Source of the DNA: Streptomyces sp. NBC_01116
GTDB taxonomy: Bacteria; Actinomycetota; Actinomycetes; Streptomycetales; Streptomycetaceae
Assembly (NCBI RefSeq): GCF_041435495.1
Contig: NZ_CP108644.1
Coordinates: 7,053,501 to 7,117,500 of the forward strand
DNA: 64,000 bases
Direction: 5' to 3'
In this document: one piece after another, positions 34,206 through 42,996 of the stretch
Numbering within the stretch: the first letter of the stretch is position 1
Layout: every line of letters starts with the position of its first letter
Made by a program: the position numbers and the translations under genes
Notes under the pieces: model-generated
What the model was told of the DNA's origin: nothing
The model's database searches: none
Seen by the model: the letters and a program-made list of their open reading frames with translations, nothing else

Positions 34206-34880
34206 ATGAAGAGCGATCTGTTTTCCAGCGAGCACATGGCCCAGCCGGCCACCGCACCCGGCATGACCCTGCAGAACTCCAAATCGATCAAGTACGCCGT
34301 CAACGGGGAGATGCACGCCCGGCAGGGTTCGATGATCGCCTTCCGCGGCAACCTCCAGTTCGAGCGCAAGGGTCAGGGCATCGGCGGGATGCTCAAGCGC
34401 GCGGTCACGGGCGAGGGCCTGGCCCTCATGGCCGTCCGGGGGCAGGGCGAGGCGTGGTTCGCGCACGAGGCGGCGAACTGCTTCATCGTCGAGCTGGACC
34501 AGGGCGACTCCATCACCATCAACGGCCGCAACGTCCTCTGTTTCGATCCCACGATCGCCTACGAGATCAAGACCGTGAAGGGCGCCGGAATGGCCGGCGG
34601 CGGCCTCTTCAACAGCGTCTTCACCGGCTACGGCAAGCTCGGCCTGATGTGCGAGGGCACCCCGATCGTGATCCCCGTGACCGCCGCCCAGCCGGTGTAC
34701 GTGGACACGGACGCGGTCGTCGGCTGGAGCCAGCAGCTCACGACCAGCCTGAACCGCTCGCAGAGCGTCGGCTCGATGGTGCGCGGCGGCTCCGGCGAGG
34801 CCGTCCAGCTGATGCTCCAGGGCGAGGGCTTCGTCATCGTGCGGCCGAGCGAGGCCAGGCCGGAGAAGACCTCCAACTGA
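34206..34880 (+). CDS. AIM24 family protein
   Basis: A 224-residue all-beta protein of the AIM24 (TRAP-like) fold: NGEMHARQGSMIAFRGNLQF, a Gly-rich block and EGTPIVIPVTAAQPVYVDTD. The family is found in bacteria and mitochondria; the bacterial role is unknown. It has no signal peptide. Starts at 34197 and 34206 are both possible; the second is behind GAGG. It is followed after two bases by the ABC ATPase gene. Confidence 0.85.
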   Translation: MKSDLFSSEHMAQPATAPGMTLQNSKSIKYAVNGEMHARQGSMIAFRGNLQFERKGQGIGGMLKRAVTGEGLALMAVRGQGEAWFAHEAANCFIVELDQGDSITINGRNVLCFDPTIAYEIKTVKGAGMAGGGLFNSVFTGYGKLGLMCEGTPIVIPVTAAQPVYVDTDAVVGWSQQLTTSLNRSQSVGSMVRGGSGEAVQLMLQGEGFVIVRPSEARPEKTSN

Positions 34881-34882
34881 CC

Positions 34883-35896
34883 ATGGATCTCCGAGGCGTG
34901 GGCCACCGGTACGGCCTCCGCGGCGCCTGGGTGCTGCGCGGGGTCGATCTCACGCTGCCCGCGCGCACGCTCGTCCGGGTCGAAGGGGCCAACGGCGCCG
35001 GCAAGTCGACCCTGCTGCGGCTGCTCGCCGGGATCGACGCGCCCGCCGAGGGCCGGATCACCGGCCGCCGGACCCGCACGGCGTACGTCCCCGAGCGCTT
35101 TCCGGCGGCGCTGCCCCTGACCGCCACCGGCTATCTCGTCCACCTCGGCCGGATCCACGGGCTGCGGAGCGCCGAGGCGAAGCGGCGGGCGGGGGAGTGG
35201 CTGACCCGGTTCGGGGCGGCGGAGCACGCCCGTACCCCGCTCGCCGAACTCTCCAAGGGCACCAGCCAGAAGGTCGCGGTCGCCCAGGCGCTGCTCGCCG
35301 CACCGGACCTGCTGGTCCTGGACGAGGCCTGGACCGGGCTCGACACCGCGGCCCGTGCCGAACTGGACCGCGCGGTGGCGGAACGCGTCGCGGCGGGCGC
35401 CACCGTGGTCTTCGTCGACCACGACCCGCGACGCCTGGCCGGGGCCGCCGACCTCATCCTGCGGACCCGGGGCGGCGGGGTCCACCGGGTGACGGCCCCG
35501 ACGCCTACGGGCCCCGACCCGGGCCCGAGCGTCCTGATCGAGGCCGAGGGCCCGCCCGGCGCGCCGCTGCCCGCCGGTCTTCCGGGCGACCCGGTCCGGG
35601 AGCGGGGGAGCGGCACGGGTGGCGGCGGCCTCGTCGGAACCGGCCCGGACACGGACGGCACAACCGGCTCCCCCGGCGTCGTCCGCCTCACCGTCCCCAC
35701 GCCCTACTCCGACGCGCTCCTGGCGGCCCTGCTCACGGCGCGTCCGCCCTGGCACATCCGCCGGGTCGCCCCGGCGGAAGGCCACGCGTCGGCCCAGGAG
35801 ACCCAGGAGACCCAGGAGGCAGAGGCGGCCGGGGCCGCGGTGTCCGTGCGGGCGGCCGGGGCCACCGAGGCAGCCGAGGTGTCCGAAGCGCCATGA
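34883..35896 (+). CDS. ABC transporter ATP-binding protein
   Basis: A 337-residue ATPase. Walker A is GANGAGKSTLLRLL, the signature is LSKGTSQKVAVAQALL (LSKGT instead of LSGGQ), Walker B is LLVLDEAWTGLD, and the switch His is in VFVDHDPRR. About 130 extra C-terminal residues are Gly/Pro/Ala-rich and unlike the family core. It overlaps the next gene by four bases (ATGA), so it forms an exporter with that membrane protein. Confidence 0.9.
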   Translation: MDLRGVGHRYGLRGAWVLRGVDLTLPARTLVRVEGANGAGKSTLLRLLAGIDAPAEGRITGRRTRTAYVPERFPAALPLTATGYLVHLGRIHGLRSAEAKRRAGEWLTRFGAAEHARTPLAELSKGTSQKVAVAQALLAAPDLLVLDEAWTGLDTAARAELDRAVAERVAAGATVVFVDHDPRRLAGAADLILRTRGGGVHRVTAPTPTGPDPGPSVLIEAEGPPGAPLPAGLPGDPVRERGSGTGGGGLVGTGPDTDGTTGSPGVVRLTVPTPYSDALLAALLTARPPWHIRRVAPAEGHASAQETQETQEAEAAGAAVSVRAAGATEAAEVSEAP

Positions 35897-36558
35897 CCGC
35901 CCTCCTCCGCTACCAGGCCGCCCTGCTCGCCCGCTCCCAGCGCTGGCTGGCGCCCCTCCTGCTGTACGCGGCCGTCCTGGCCGTCGGCCTGCGGAGCGGG
36001 CAGCCCGTGCTGGGCTCGCTCGGCGTCGCGGCCGCCGCCGTGCTGCCCGTCACCGCGTGGGCCGTGCACCTCTGCGTCGCCCAGGAACCGCCCGCCGCCC
36101 GGGCGGTCGCCTCGGCCGCCGCGGGACCGCGGCGGGTCCACCTGGCCGCGCTGCTCACCGCCGCGGGCTGTACGGCGGCGCTCGCCGTGGTGACCACCGT
36201 CGTCGTCCTGCTCATCAGCGAACCGGTCACCGACGACGGGGGTGCCGTCTCCCGCCCGGCCGCCGCGCTCGCCGGACTGCTCGCCGTCCTGTGCTGCGTG
36301 CTGATGGGCGCGGCGGTGGGGGCGCTGAGCACCCGTCCGGTGCCGCTCCGCCGGGGCTGGTCCGTCGCGGCGGCCGTGCTCGGGTCGCTCCTCGCCCTCG
36401 TGACCGCCGGATCCCCGGCGCGCCTGGCCGTCACCGCCCTGGTCACGGGAGCGCGGACCGGGACGGTCCCACCGCCCTTCCTGCCGGTGCTCGGGGCGGC
36501 GGCCCTCGCCGCTGCCGCGGCGTTCCTCGTCTGCCGGATCGCCGCCCGGCGCGGGTGA
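35893..36558 (+). CDS. ABC transporter membrane subunit (six-helix)
   Basis: A 221-residue very hydrophobic protein with about six helices, such as WLAPLLLYAAVLAVGL near the N-terminus and LAALLTAAGCTAALAVVTTV centrally. It has no recognisable permease loop motif, but it overlaps the ATPase gene by four bases. It is the probable permease of a small exporter. The substrate is unknown. Confidence 0.85.
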   Translation: MTALLRYQAALLARSQRWLAPLLLYAAVLAVGLRSGQPVLGSLGVAAAAVLPVTAWAVHLCVAQEPPAARAVASAAAGPRRVHLAALLTAAGCTAALAVVTTVVVLLISEPVTDDGGAVSRPAAALAGLLAVLCCVLMGAAVGALSTRPVPLRRGWSVAAAVLGSLLALVTAGSPARLAVTALVTGARTGTVPPPFLPVLGAAALAAAAAFLVCRIAARRG

Positions 36559-36566
36559 GTAGGCTC

Positions 36567-36770
36567 GTGGGTGTGGACACGGATGACACGTACTGCGAGA
36601 CGCCGGGGCCGATCGCCCCGGCCCCGCCGGCCGGGGCGGCCGAAGGCCCTCCGTACGCCGAGTGCGTGCTGTGCCGCGAGCCGACCGAATACCCGGAGTC
36701 GACGAAGGGCGCCACGCTGTGCCCGGTCTGCGCCTGGCAGGAGGCGGGCCGCACGGCCTGCTCCGGCTAG
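36567..36770 (+). CDS. Small zinc-ribbon protein
   Basis: About 67 residues with two CxxC pairs (AECVLCRE and TLCPVCAW), typical of a zinc ribbon. It starts at GTG 36567 or GTG 36573, just after the permease gene. Its stop codon (TAG) is part of the terminal repeat of the MITE-like element, so the native 3' end may have been replaced by insertion. Confidence 0.65.
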   Translation: MGVDTDDTYCETPGPIAPAPPAGAAEGPPYAECVLCREPTEYPESTKGATLCPVCAWQEAGRTACSG

Positions 36771-36947
36771 GGCGTGTTTCGAAAGTCCCGCCTGCTCGGC
36801 GACGCCTGGCACGCACGCTCGCCGCGTTGTCGGGATCGCCCCGATACATCCAGTATCGGGGCGACCCTCCGCCTTGCGATCGTACGCACCAGACGCCGCC
36901 GAGCCCGCCCTCCGGGCGGACGGCGCTACTTTCGAAACACGCCCTAG
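36767..36947. mobile_element. MITE-like element with 20-bp perfect terminal inverted repeats
   Basis: A 181-bp non-coding element. The left end 36767-36786 and right end 36928-36947 are exact inverted copies (CTAG + GGCGTGTTTCGAAAGT). Each end carries CTAG, which fits the YTAR target preference and 4-bp duplication of IS5-type elements. An internal 11-bp perfect stem (36837-36847 with 36853-36863) is present. There is no transposase, so it would need a transposase in trans. Confidence 0.8.
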
Positions 36948-36991
36948 CAGCTGTTCCGGGGGAGGACCGGGCCTCGGAGAGCCCGTGCCGC

Positions 36992-38794
36992 TCAGCGCAC
37001 CCGGAAGACCGGTCCGCGCGGGGTGAACGGCAGCCCCGCGCCCTCCGGGATCAGATAGGCGTGCTCGCGGCGGACCCGCAGCACGTCGCACCACCCGTCG
37101 GTGATCACCAGGACCGGGGCCGTCGGCGGGAAGTCGTCGGCCCGGTGCAGCAGATCGACGCCGGGTTGCAGGACCGTGCCGCCGCGCCCTCTGACCCGTA
37201 CCCGCCCGGCGATCTCCGTCGGCGCCAGGTATCCGGCGTCGTAGGCGGCGGCGTCGCAGAACACCACGCGGGCGGCCGGCACGTCGCGGGCCTCGGAGTA
37301 CGAGGCGATCGCGCCCAGCGCCTTGGCGAGCAGCGGGCCGGACATCGAGCCCGAGGTGTCCAGGACGACGCCGAAGGTGCAGCGGGCGACCTCCTCGGGC
37401 GGGAAGGAGCGGCCCGCGCGCGGGATGTCGGGGGTCGAGGCCTGGCGCCGGGCGGGCCGGGAGTAGCTGCGTACCGGCTCGGGGCGTGGCACGAACTCGT
37501 CGAACCAGCGGGCCAGCCGGGCGTCCCACGGGACGGGCGGATGGGCGAGCGCGCGGATCTCCTGGACCAGGCCGGCCGGCAGCAGGCCGCGCTGCCGGTC
37601 GGTGTGCAGCTGGTGGCCCTGGACGAGGGCGCGCCGGTAGAACGCGTCGAGGTCGACCGGGTCGCCGGTCCGGCCGGGCAGGGGTTCGCCCAGGATGTCG
37701 CCGAGGCCCTTGCCGCGCAGGGTCGCCAGGCGTCGGCCGCGCCGCAGCCCGGTGGCGATCCGGTCGTACACCTCCTCGGCCGACAGCCCCTTCAACCCGG
37801 GGTCGTACAGCAGCCCTTCGGGCATCGTGCCGACGTCCATCTCGACCAGCCAGCCGTTGATGACGTAGTCGGCGGCGACGTTGAAGAGATAGTGGTCGCG
37901 GGCGCCGCGGCGCCCGCCGTGGCGCAGGGCGGCGTGCAGCATCTCGTGGGCGAGGACGAACCGCCATTCCTCGTCCGTGAACCGCTTGAGGGGGTTGATG
38001 TAGATCTCGCCGGCGGTGGCGTCCACGGCGGCCACGGAGATGTCGTGGGCGCGGGCGAGTTCGGCATCGGCGACGACGCTCAGCCCGGCCGCGAGGCCGC
38101 CGAGCAGCGGGTAGGACGAGACGAACCAGTTGAGTGCGCGGTCCCAGGGGCGCTGGGCGACGCGTTCACCGGTGAGCCGGTCGCGGCGACCGCCCGCGAC
38201 GTCCATCGCGGCCGAGACCGTACGGGTCAGGGCGTAGGCGAAGGCGAGTTGCCGGTCGGGCAGGGCGGTGTCCCAGCGCGGCCACTGGACCAGCAGCTGG
38301 TCGGGCTCGCCGTCCGCGGTGCCGCCTTGCTCGTAGGCGGCCGGGACGCCGGTCCTGCGCCAGCGGGCGGCGAGCTGGTCCTCGTCGCCGTCGGGGTAGC
38401 TCTCGGGGAGGTGGTCGGGGGCGGTGCCGATGGGGAAGGTGGCGAGGAACCGGTTGACGACGGTGCAGCGGGCGGCGAGGGCGAAGCGGTCGGGCTGCTC
38501 GCGGGGCTCCTTGGCGGCGGGCAGGTGGCCGAAACCGAGGTGCAGGAGGGCATGGGCGAGCGCCCAGGCCCACTCGCCCGGTTCGGCCCGGCGGGTGGGG
38601 TGGATGTGCACCCGACCGTTGGAGTCCGCCCGTACGAGGCCCTGACCGGGGGCGTCCGCGTCGGCTTTGGCCCGGACGAATTCGGCGTCGACGGCCGCGA
38701 GGGCGGGGTTGCGGCGCACCAGCTCGGCGCCGGCGGCGAAGGCCTCGGCGGCCGGGTCGGGGCGGCCCTCGCCCTGCTTGCGGGACCGGCTCAA
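36992..38794 (-). CDS. Metallopeptidase-like DUF2201 protein with C-terminal VWA-like domain
   Basis: About 600 residues. The N-terminal part repeats a structure related to a peptidase domain (WALAHALLHLGFGH), and the central part has a true zinc-type motif LAHEMLHAALRH (HExxH). The C-terminal VWA-like domain has a MIDAS-like FGVVLDTSGSMSGPLL and the ending VLVITDGWCDV. The start is a TTG overlapping the upstream ATPase stop (TTGA); no in-frame ATG or GTG gives the N-terminal segment. MoxR-ATPase/VWA pairs act as chaperone-like assembly or activation systems; the target is unknown. Confidence 0.85.
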   Translation of the reverse strand: MSRSRKQGEGRPDPAAEAFAAGAELVRRNPALAAVDAEFVRAKADADAPGQGLVRADSNGRVHIHPTRRAEPGEWAWALAHALLHLGFGHLPAAKEPREQPDRFALAARCTVVNRFLATFPIGTAPDHLPESYPDGDEDQLAARWRRTGVPAAYEQGGTADGEPDQLLVQWPRWDTALPDRQLAFAYALTRTVSAAMDVAGGRRDRLTGERVAQRPWDRALNWFVSSYPLLGGLAAGLSVVADAELARAHDISVAAVDATAGEIYINPLKRFTDEEWRFVLAHEMLHAALRHGGRRGARDHYLFNVAADYVINGWLVEMDVGTMPEGLLYDPGLKGLSAEEVYDRIATGLRRGRRLATLRGKGLGDILGEPLPGRTGDPVDLDAFYRRALVQGHQLHTDRQRGLLPAGLVQEIRALAHPPVPWDARLARWFDEFVPRPEPVRSYSRPARRQASTPDIPRAGRSFPPEEVARCTFGVVLDTSGSMSGPLLAKALGAIASYSEARDVPAARVVFCDAAAYDAGYLAPTEIAGRVRVRGRGGTVLQPGVDLLHRADDFPPTAPVLVITDGWCDVLRVRREHAYLIPEGAGLPFTPRGPVFRVR

Positions 38795-39852
38795 CGCCGG
38801 GCCTCGACCAGCCGGGGCATGTCGCGGGCGGCCTCCACCAGGAACCAGGCGGGCAGCACCGGATTGCCGTCGGCGTCCTCGGCGATGACGGTCTGGGCGA
38901 CCTCGACGGATATCTCGGCGAGCTGGACCAGCAGCGACTTGGCACGGTAGGAGGTCTCGCGCACGGCGGCCGAGGCGTGCTCGCGCTGGGCCGGGAGCTC
39001 CTTGACGAGCCGTCCCCGGAACGCTTCGGCGAGGTAGTAGAGCAGGTCGCGGTCCTCGGTGCGGCGGGGCCAGGAGGCGTCTCCCTTGATGATCGCCTCG
39101 ATGCCGTAGGTGTGCCGCACGATCTTGGCGTATCCGCAGAAGGAGACGGCGTGGGCGGGGGTCAGCGTCCCGTGGGCCACGATCGTCAGCGTCTCCTCGT
39201 CCAGCGCCGGCCCGAAGGAGTGCAGCGCGTCGGAGAGCATGTGCCAGGAGCGGGGTGTGGAGAACGGCTCCTCGGTCTTGGGCGGCTGCGACCACAGGTG
39301 GTCGGGCCGCTCGGCGAGGTAGTCCACCACCCAGGGGTGGATGCCGTTCTCGCCCGCCCACACCAGCCAGTCGGTGGCGGAGGCGCGCAGGTGGACGTGG
39401 GTGAGGCGGTTGACGAGCGCGGAGGCGATGGGGCGGGCCAGGGCGTTGTCGGTGGCGCGGTTGCCGGCGCCGATCACGATCGAGCCTTCCGGAAGCTCGT
39501 AGTTGCCGATCCGGCGGTCGAGGATGAGCGAGTAGAAGGCCTTCTGCACGTCCGGGGTCGCGGCGTTCAGCTCGTCCAGGAAGAGGCAGTACGGCTCGTC
39601 GCGGGCGATGGCCTCCGGCGGGCAGAACACGGAGCGTCCGTCGCGGATCTGCGGCACGCCGATCAGGTCCTCGGGGGCGAGCTGCGTGCCCAGCAGGCTG
39701 ACGCACTCCAGGCCCAGGGATTCGGCGAACTTCCGTACCAGGGAGGACTTCCCGATGCCGGGGGCGCCCCAGAGGAAGACCGGACGGACGGTGGCGAGGC
39801 CCAGAAGGAGGTCCGGGATCTGCGTGGGGGTGACGGTTACTGCGGCCTGCAA
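38791..39852 (-). CDS. MoxR-type AAA+ ATPase
   Basis: A 353-residue AAA+ protein. Walker A is FLWGAPGIGKSSLVRKF, Walker B is CLFLDELNAATPDVQKAF, sensor 1 is IVIGAGNRATDN, and an Arg finger region is ALVNRLTHVHL. MoxR ATPases remodel or activate partner proteins. The partner is the overlapping VWA/peptidase gene. The start is TTG behind GAGGAG with an eight-base spacer; the open frame upstream overlaps the deacetylase gene antisense and has no homology. Confidence 0.9.
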   Translation of the reverse strand: MQAAVTVTPTQIPDLLLGLATVRPVFLWGAPGIGKSSLVRKFAESLGLECVSLLGTQLAPEDLIGVPQIRDGRSVFCPPEAIARDEPYCLFLDELNAATPDVQKAFYSLILDRRIGNYELPEGSIVIGAGNRATDNALARPIASALVNRLTHVHLRASATDWLVWAGENGIHPWVVDYLAERPDHLWSQPPKTEEPFSTPRSWHMLSDALHSFGPALDEETLTIVAHGTLTPAHAVSFCGYAKIVRHTYGIEAIIKGDASWPRRTEDRDLLYYLAEAFRGRLVKELPAQREHASAAVRETSYRAKSLLVQLAEISVEVAQTVIAEDADGNPVLPAWFLVEAARDMPRLVEARR

Positions 39853-40004
39853 GCGGTCGGCTCCTCGGAAGGGAATGTCCTGTTCGCCCAACGTAGGGGG
39901 CCGGTGGGGGCAGACGCACCTGGATTTCCCTGCCTGTGCCGCTGTGCCGCTGTGCCGCTTCCTGCCACTTCCTGCCGCTGTGCCGCCTGTCCCTGTGCGG
40001 CACT

Positions 40005-40901
40005 TCAGGGGCGGTCCTCCATCAACTCCGACACCTTCACGAAGCGGTAGCCGCGCTCGCGCAGTTCCGGCACGATCCGGCGTACGGCCGTCCCGGTGGC
40101 CGGGGCCGCGCTGCGGGTGCAGTGCATCACCACGAGCGAGCCCGGCCGCACCCCGTCCAGCACCTGCTCGGCCACCGCGTCCGCGTCCGTGGCGAAGGCG
40201 TCGCCGCTGACCACGTCCCACTGCACGGCCGTCACGTTCGCCGGGGCCAGCGCGCGCAGCGCCGTGTCGTCGTAACAGCCGCCGGGGAAGCGGAAGTACG
40301 GCACCACGTTCCGCGCCCCCGCCTTCCGGAACGCGGCGAAGGCACGCTCCACCTCGCCGGCCATCGTGTCCTTCGCGACCACCGGCAGGCCGTAACAGGG
40401 CGAGCTGAAGGCGTGGTGGCTGTAGGAGTGGTTGGCGATCTCGAACAGCGGGTCCGTGCCGATGGCCTTCGCCTGCGCCGGGTACTCCTCGGCCCAGCGC
40501 CCGGTCATGAAGACGGTGGAGGGCACCTTCAGCCGGCGCAGCAGCGCGACCAGCTCCGGGTTGTCGAAGCGTTCGCCGGAGTCCGCCCGGGGGCCCTGAT
40601 CGGCCGTCATGTCGGCGTCGAACGTCAGCGCCACGACCTTCTCCGCCGCGCGGCCGGCCGCGCCCCCGCCCGTCGGCCGCCGCTCGAAGACCGGGGTGCG
40701 GCCCGCCGGGCCCGGGGCCATCGTGGGCGGCTTCTCCGACGCACCGGAGGGAGCACCGGAGAGCGCGGCGGAGGCCGCCGGGGTGGGCGGGGGAGCGGGT
40801 GCGGGGGCAGGACCCCCGCACCCGGCCAGGGCGGCGCCGGTCAGTACGCCCGCGACCGTCAGAGTCGTCGTCTTCCGCATCTTCCGCGCAGCAGTGATCA
40901 C
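40005..40901 (-). CDS. Polysaccharide deacetylase lipoprotein (NodB domain)
   Basis: About 298 residues. A lipobox LTGAALAGC and a Pro/Ala-rich linker precede the NodB domain. Motif 1 is ALTFDADMTAD (FDAD instead of the usual FDDG), motif 2 is NHSYSHHAF with metal His, motif 3 is PYFRFPGGCYD, and motif 5 is VVMHCT. It probably deacetylates peptidoglycan or another wall polymer outside the membrane. The frame begins at GTG 40901; an ATG at 40880 gives the same signal peptide. Confidence 0.88.
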   Translation of the reverse strand: MITAARKMRKTTTLTVAGVLTGAALAGCGGPAPAPAPPPTPAASAALSGAPSGASEKPPTMAPGPAGRTPVFERRPTGGGAAGRAAEKVVALTFDADMTADQGPRADSGERFDNPELVALLRRLKVPSTVFMTGRWAEEYPAQAKAIGTDPLFEIANHSYSHHAFSSPCYGLPVVAKDTMAGEVERAFAAFRKAGARNVVPYFRFPGGCYDDTALRALAPANVTAVQWDVVSGDAFATDADAVAEQVLDGVRPGSLVVMHCTRSAAPATGTAVRRIVPELRERGYRFVKVSELMEDRP

Positions 40902-40924
40902 TCACGGAAAATAACGGAAAATGT

Positions 40925-40945
40925 CCGATAATCAGGTTATATCGG
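40925..40945. terminator. Hairpin between PhoX-like and deacetylase genes
   Basis: CCGATA (40925-40930) pairs with TATCGG (40940-40945) across nine bases, and the minus-strand continuation is T-rich (ATTTTCCGTTATTTTCC). It may end the PhoX-like transcript; its low GC could also make it the promoter region of the deacetylase gene. Confidence 0.4.
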
Positions 40946-40965
40946 GCGACGCCGCTCCGGCTGGC

Positions 40966-42339
40966 TCAGCACCATGGCCCCGTCACCGCGAACGTCGTCC
41001 CCGGCCTGTAGCAGTTCACGTACATCGTCGAGCCGTCCGGGGAGAAGGCGACCCCCGCGAACTCCCCCCACTCCGGCTCCTCGGGCGTCCCGATGTTCTG
41101 CCGCCCGCGCGCCATGGTGTACACCTCGCCGCGCCGGGTCACCCCGAGCACGTGCTGGGCGCCGCCGCCGTCCTCACAGACCATCAGCCCGCCGTCGGCC
41201 GCCAGGCAGATGTTGTCGGGGGACTCGCCGGGCAGCTGGATGTCGGTGTCCGGGCCGAAGATCACGACCAGGGTGAGCCGCCGCTTCTTCGGCTCGTAGC
41301 GCCAGACCTGGCCGTAGTGGTCGGCCGCCGAACCCTCCTCGCTGCGGGCGAAGCTGGAGACGAAGTAGACGGACGAGCCGCCCCAGTAACAGCCCTCCAG
41401 CTTCTGGGCGTGCGTGACGCCCTTCGGGCCGAAGTCCTGGAAGCGGATCGGGGTCCGGGCCGCCAGCGGATCCGGTACGGGGACCCACTCGATCCGGTCG
41501 AAGCTCGTACCGGTCTCCCGGACGGCGGAGAGGTCCGGCACGCCCGGGACCCGCATCGCCTCCAGCGCCCCGCCCGCCCGGAGCGAACCGGTGCCGCCGA
41601 GCGGCTTCTCGGGCAGGAAGCGGTAGAAGAGCCCGAACGGCTTGTCGAACGCGTCCTCCGTCTCGTACACGATCCCGGACTTCGGGTCGACCGCGATCGC
41701 CTCGTGCTGGAAGCGGCCCATCGCGGTCAGCGGGACCGCCCCGGTGCGGCGCGGATCGGCGCCGTCCACCTCGAAGATGAAGCCGTGGTCCTTGGTGTAC
41801 CCGTTGGTCCCGGCCTTGTCCTCGTTCTCCTCGCAGGTCAGCCAGGTGCGCCAGGGGGTGGGCCCGCCCGCGCAGTTGACCGCCGTACCGGCGATGGCGA
41901 CGCGCTCGCCGAGCACCCTGTTGCGGCCGTCCAGCTCCAGGGACGTGCAGCCGCCCTTGGCCGCCGGGTCGTAGGTCAGCCCCTGGACCGTCGGTACGCC
42001 GATCCTGGCGCTGTGCCGGTTCTCGTGGTTGCGGACGAGGTGCACCCGGCCGTTGCGGCCGGGCAGGGCGGCCATCCCGTCGTGGTTGCCGGGCACCGGC
42101 CCCTCGCCGGAGCGCAGCGGCTCGCCCTCCCGGGACAGCACCCGGTAGCGGAATCCCTTCGGCAGGTCGAGCAGCCCGTCGGGGTCGGGGACGAGAGGGC
42201 CGTAGCCGTCGTGGCCGCGTGCGGCGGCCGTGCCCGCGAAGAGTTCGGAGAAGGCTCCCGTGAAGGCGATCGCGGCGGCTGCGCCGCTGCCTGCGAGGAC
42301 CTGGCGTCGTGTCGCGGTGGAGCGGGGTGCGGATGACAT
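40966..42339 (-). CDS. PhoX-type/DUF839 secreted protein (putative phosphatase)
   Basis: About 457 residues. A Tat signal ATRRQVLAGSGAAAAIAF leads a DUF839 beta-propeller with VPGNHDGMAALPG, LVRNHEN, TWLTCEENEDK, FEVDGADP and LPGESPDNICLAADGG. PhoX enzymes are extracellular Ca/Fe-dependent alkaline phosphatases, and several of these segments match. The substrate in this paralogue is inferred only. The ATG at 42339 behind GGAG gives the proper Tat signal. Confidence 0.87.
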   Translation of the reverse strand: MSSAPRSTATRRQVLAGSGAAAAIAFTGAFSELFAGTAAARGHDGYGPLVPDPDGLLDLPKGFRYRVLSREGEPLRSGEGPVPGNHDGMAALPGRNGRVHLVRNHENRHSARIGVPTVQGLTYDPAAKGGCTSLELDGRNRVLGERVAIAGTAVNCAGGPTPWRTWLTCEENEDKAGTNGYTKDHGFIFEVDGADPRRTGAVPLTAMGRFQHEAIAVDPKSGIVYETEDAFDKPFGLFYRFLPEKPLGGTGSLRAGGALEAMRVPGVPDLSAVRETGTSFDRIEWVPVPDPLAARTPIRFQDFGPKGVTHAQKLEGCYWGGSSVYFVSSFARSEEGSAADHYGQVWRYEPKKRRLTLVVIFGPDTDIQLPGESPDNICLAADGGLMVCEDGGGAQHVLGVTRRGEVYTMARGRQNIGTPEEPEWGEFAGVAFSPDGSTMYVNCYRPGTTFAVTGPWC

Positions 42340-42478
42340 GAGGTGACTCCCTGTTGGCGGACAGGTGAAGTGACCCGCACGTGTGTAGCACGCACAGAGG
42401 CGCGGGGGAACCATGCGTGCCCCCGCGCCCCGTGTTGCCGCTGTGGCGGCCCCGATGGGAGCAGCCTTACGCGGAAGG

Positions 42479-42904
42479 TCAGGCGAGCGACGCCGTCAGG
42501 GTGATCGTCGTGCCCGTGAGCGCCTGGCTGACCGGGCAGTTCGCCTTGGCGTCCTCGGCGGCCTTCAGGAAGGCGTCCTCGTCGAGACCGGGCACCTCGC
42601 CCACGACGGTGAGGTGGATACCGGTGATGCCGGTACCGGGCTGGAAGGTCACCTCGGCCTTGGTCTCCAGGCGGGTCGACGGGGTGCCCGCCCCGGCGAG
42701 GCCGTGGGAGAGCGCCATCGAGAAGCAGCTGGAGTGGGCGGCGGCGATGAGCTCCTCGGGGCTCGTCTTCCCGTTCGCCTGCTCCGAGCGGGCGGGCCAG
42801 GAGACGGGGTAGTCGCCGATGCCGGAGGAGTCGAAGGTGACGACCCCCTTGCCCTCGATCAGGTTGCCTTCCCAGTTCGTGTGCGCCTGACGCGTGGTAG
42901 CCAT
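42479..42904 (-). CDS. OsmC/Ohr-family peroxide reductase
   Basis: A 141-residue OsmC-type protein. The two catalytic cysteines are in AAAHSSCFSMALS and AKANCPVSQAL, and the Arg/Glu pair is in the ARSEQANGKTSPEELIAAA segment. It reduces organic hydroperoxides in the cytoplasm, using lipoyl or mycothiol-type thiols. It is monocistronic; the ATG at 42904 follows GGGA. Confidence 0.92.
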   Translation of the reverse strand: MATTRQAHTNWEGNLIEGKGVVTFDSSGIGDYPVSWPARSEQANGKTSPEELIAAAHSSCFSMALSHGLAGAGTPSTRLETKAEVTFQPGTGITGIHLTVVGEVPGLDEDAFLKAAEDAKANCPVSQALTGTTITLTASLA

Positions 42905-42996
42905 GCTGGATCCCTTCGAACGGTGTGCGTGGAGGTACGGGATAAGTCGGGGCACCCCACGAAAGCGCGGTGTCCCGTTGCGTTACGCCCTCGAAC

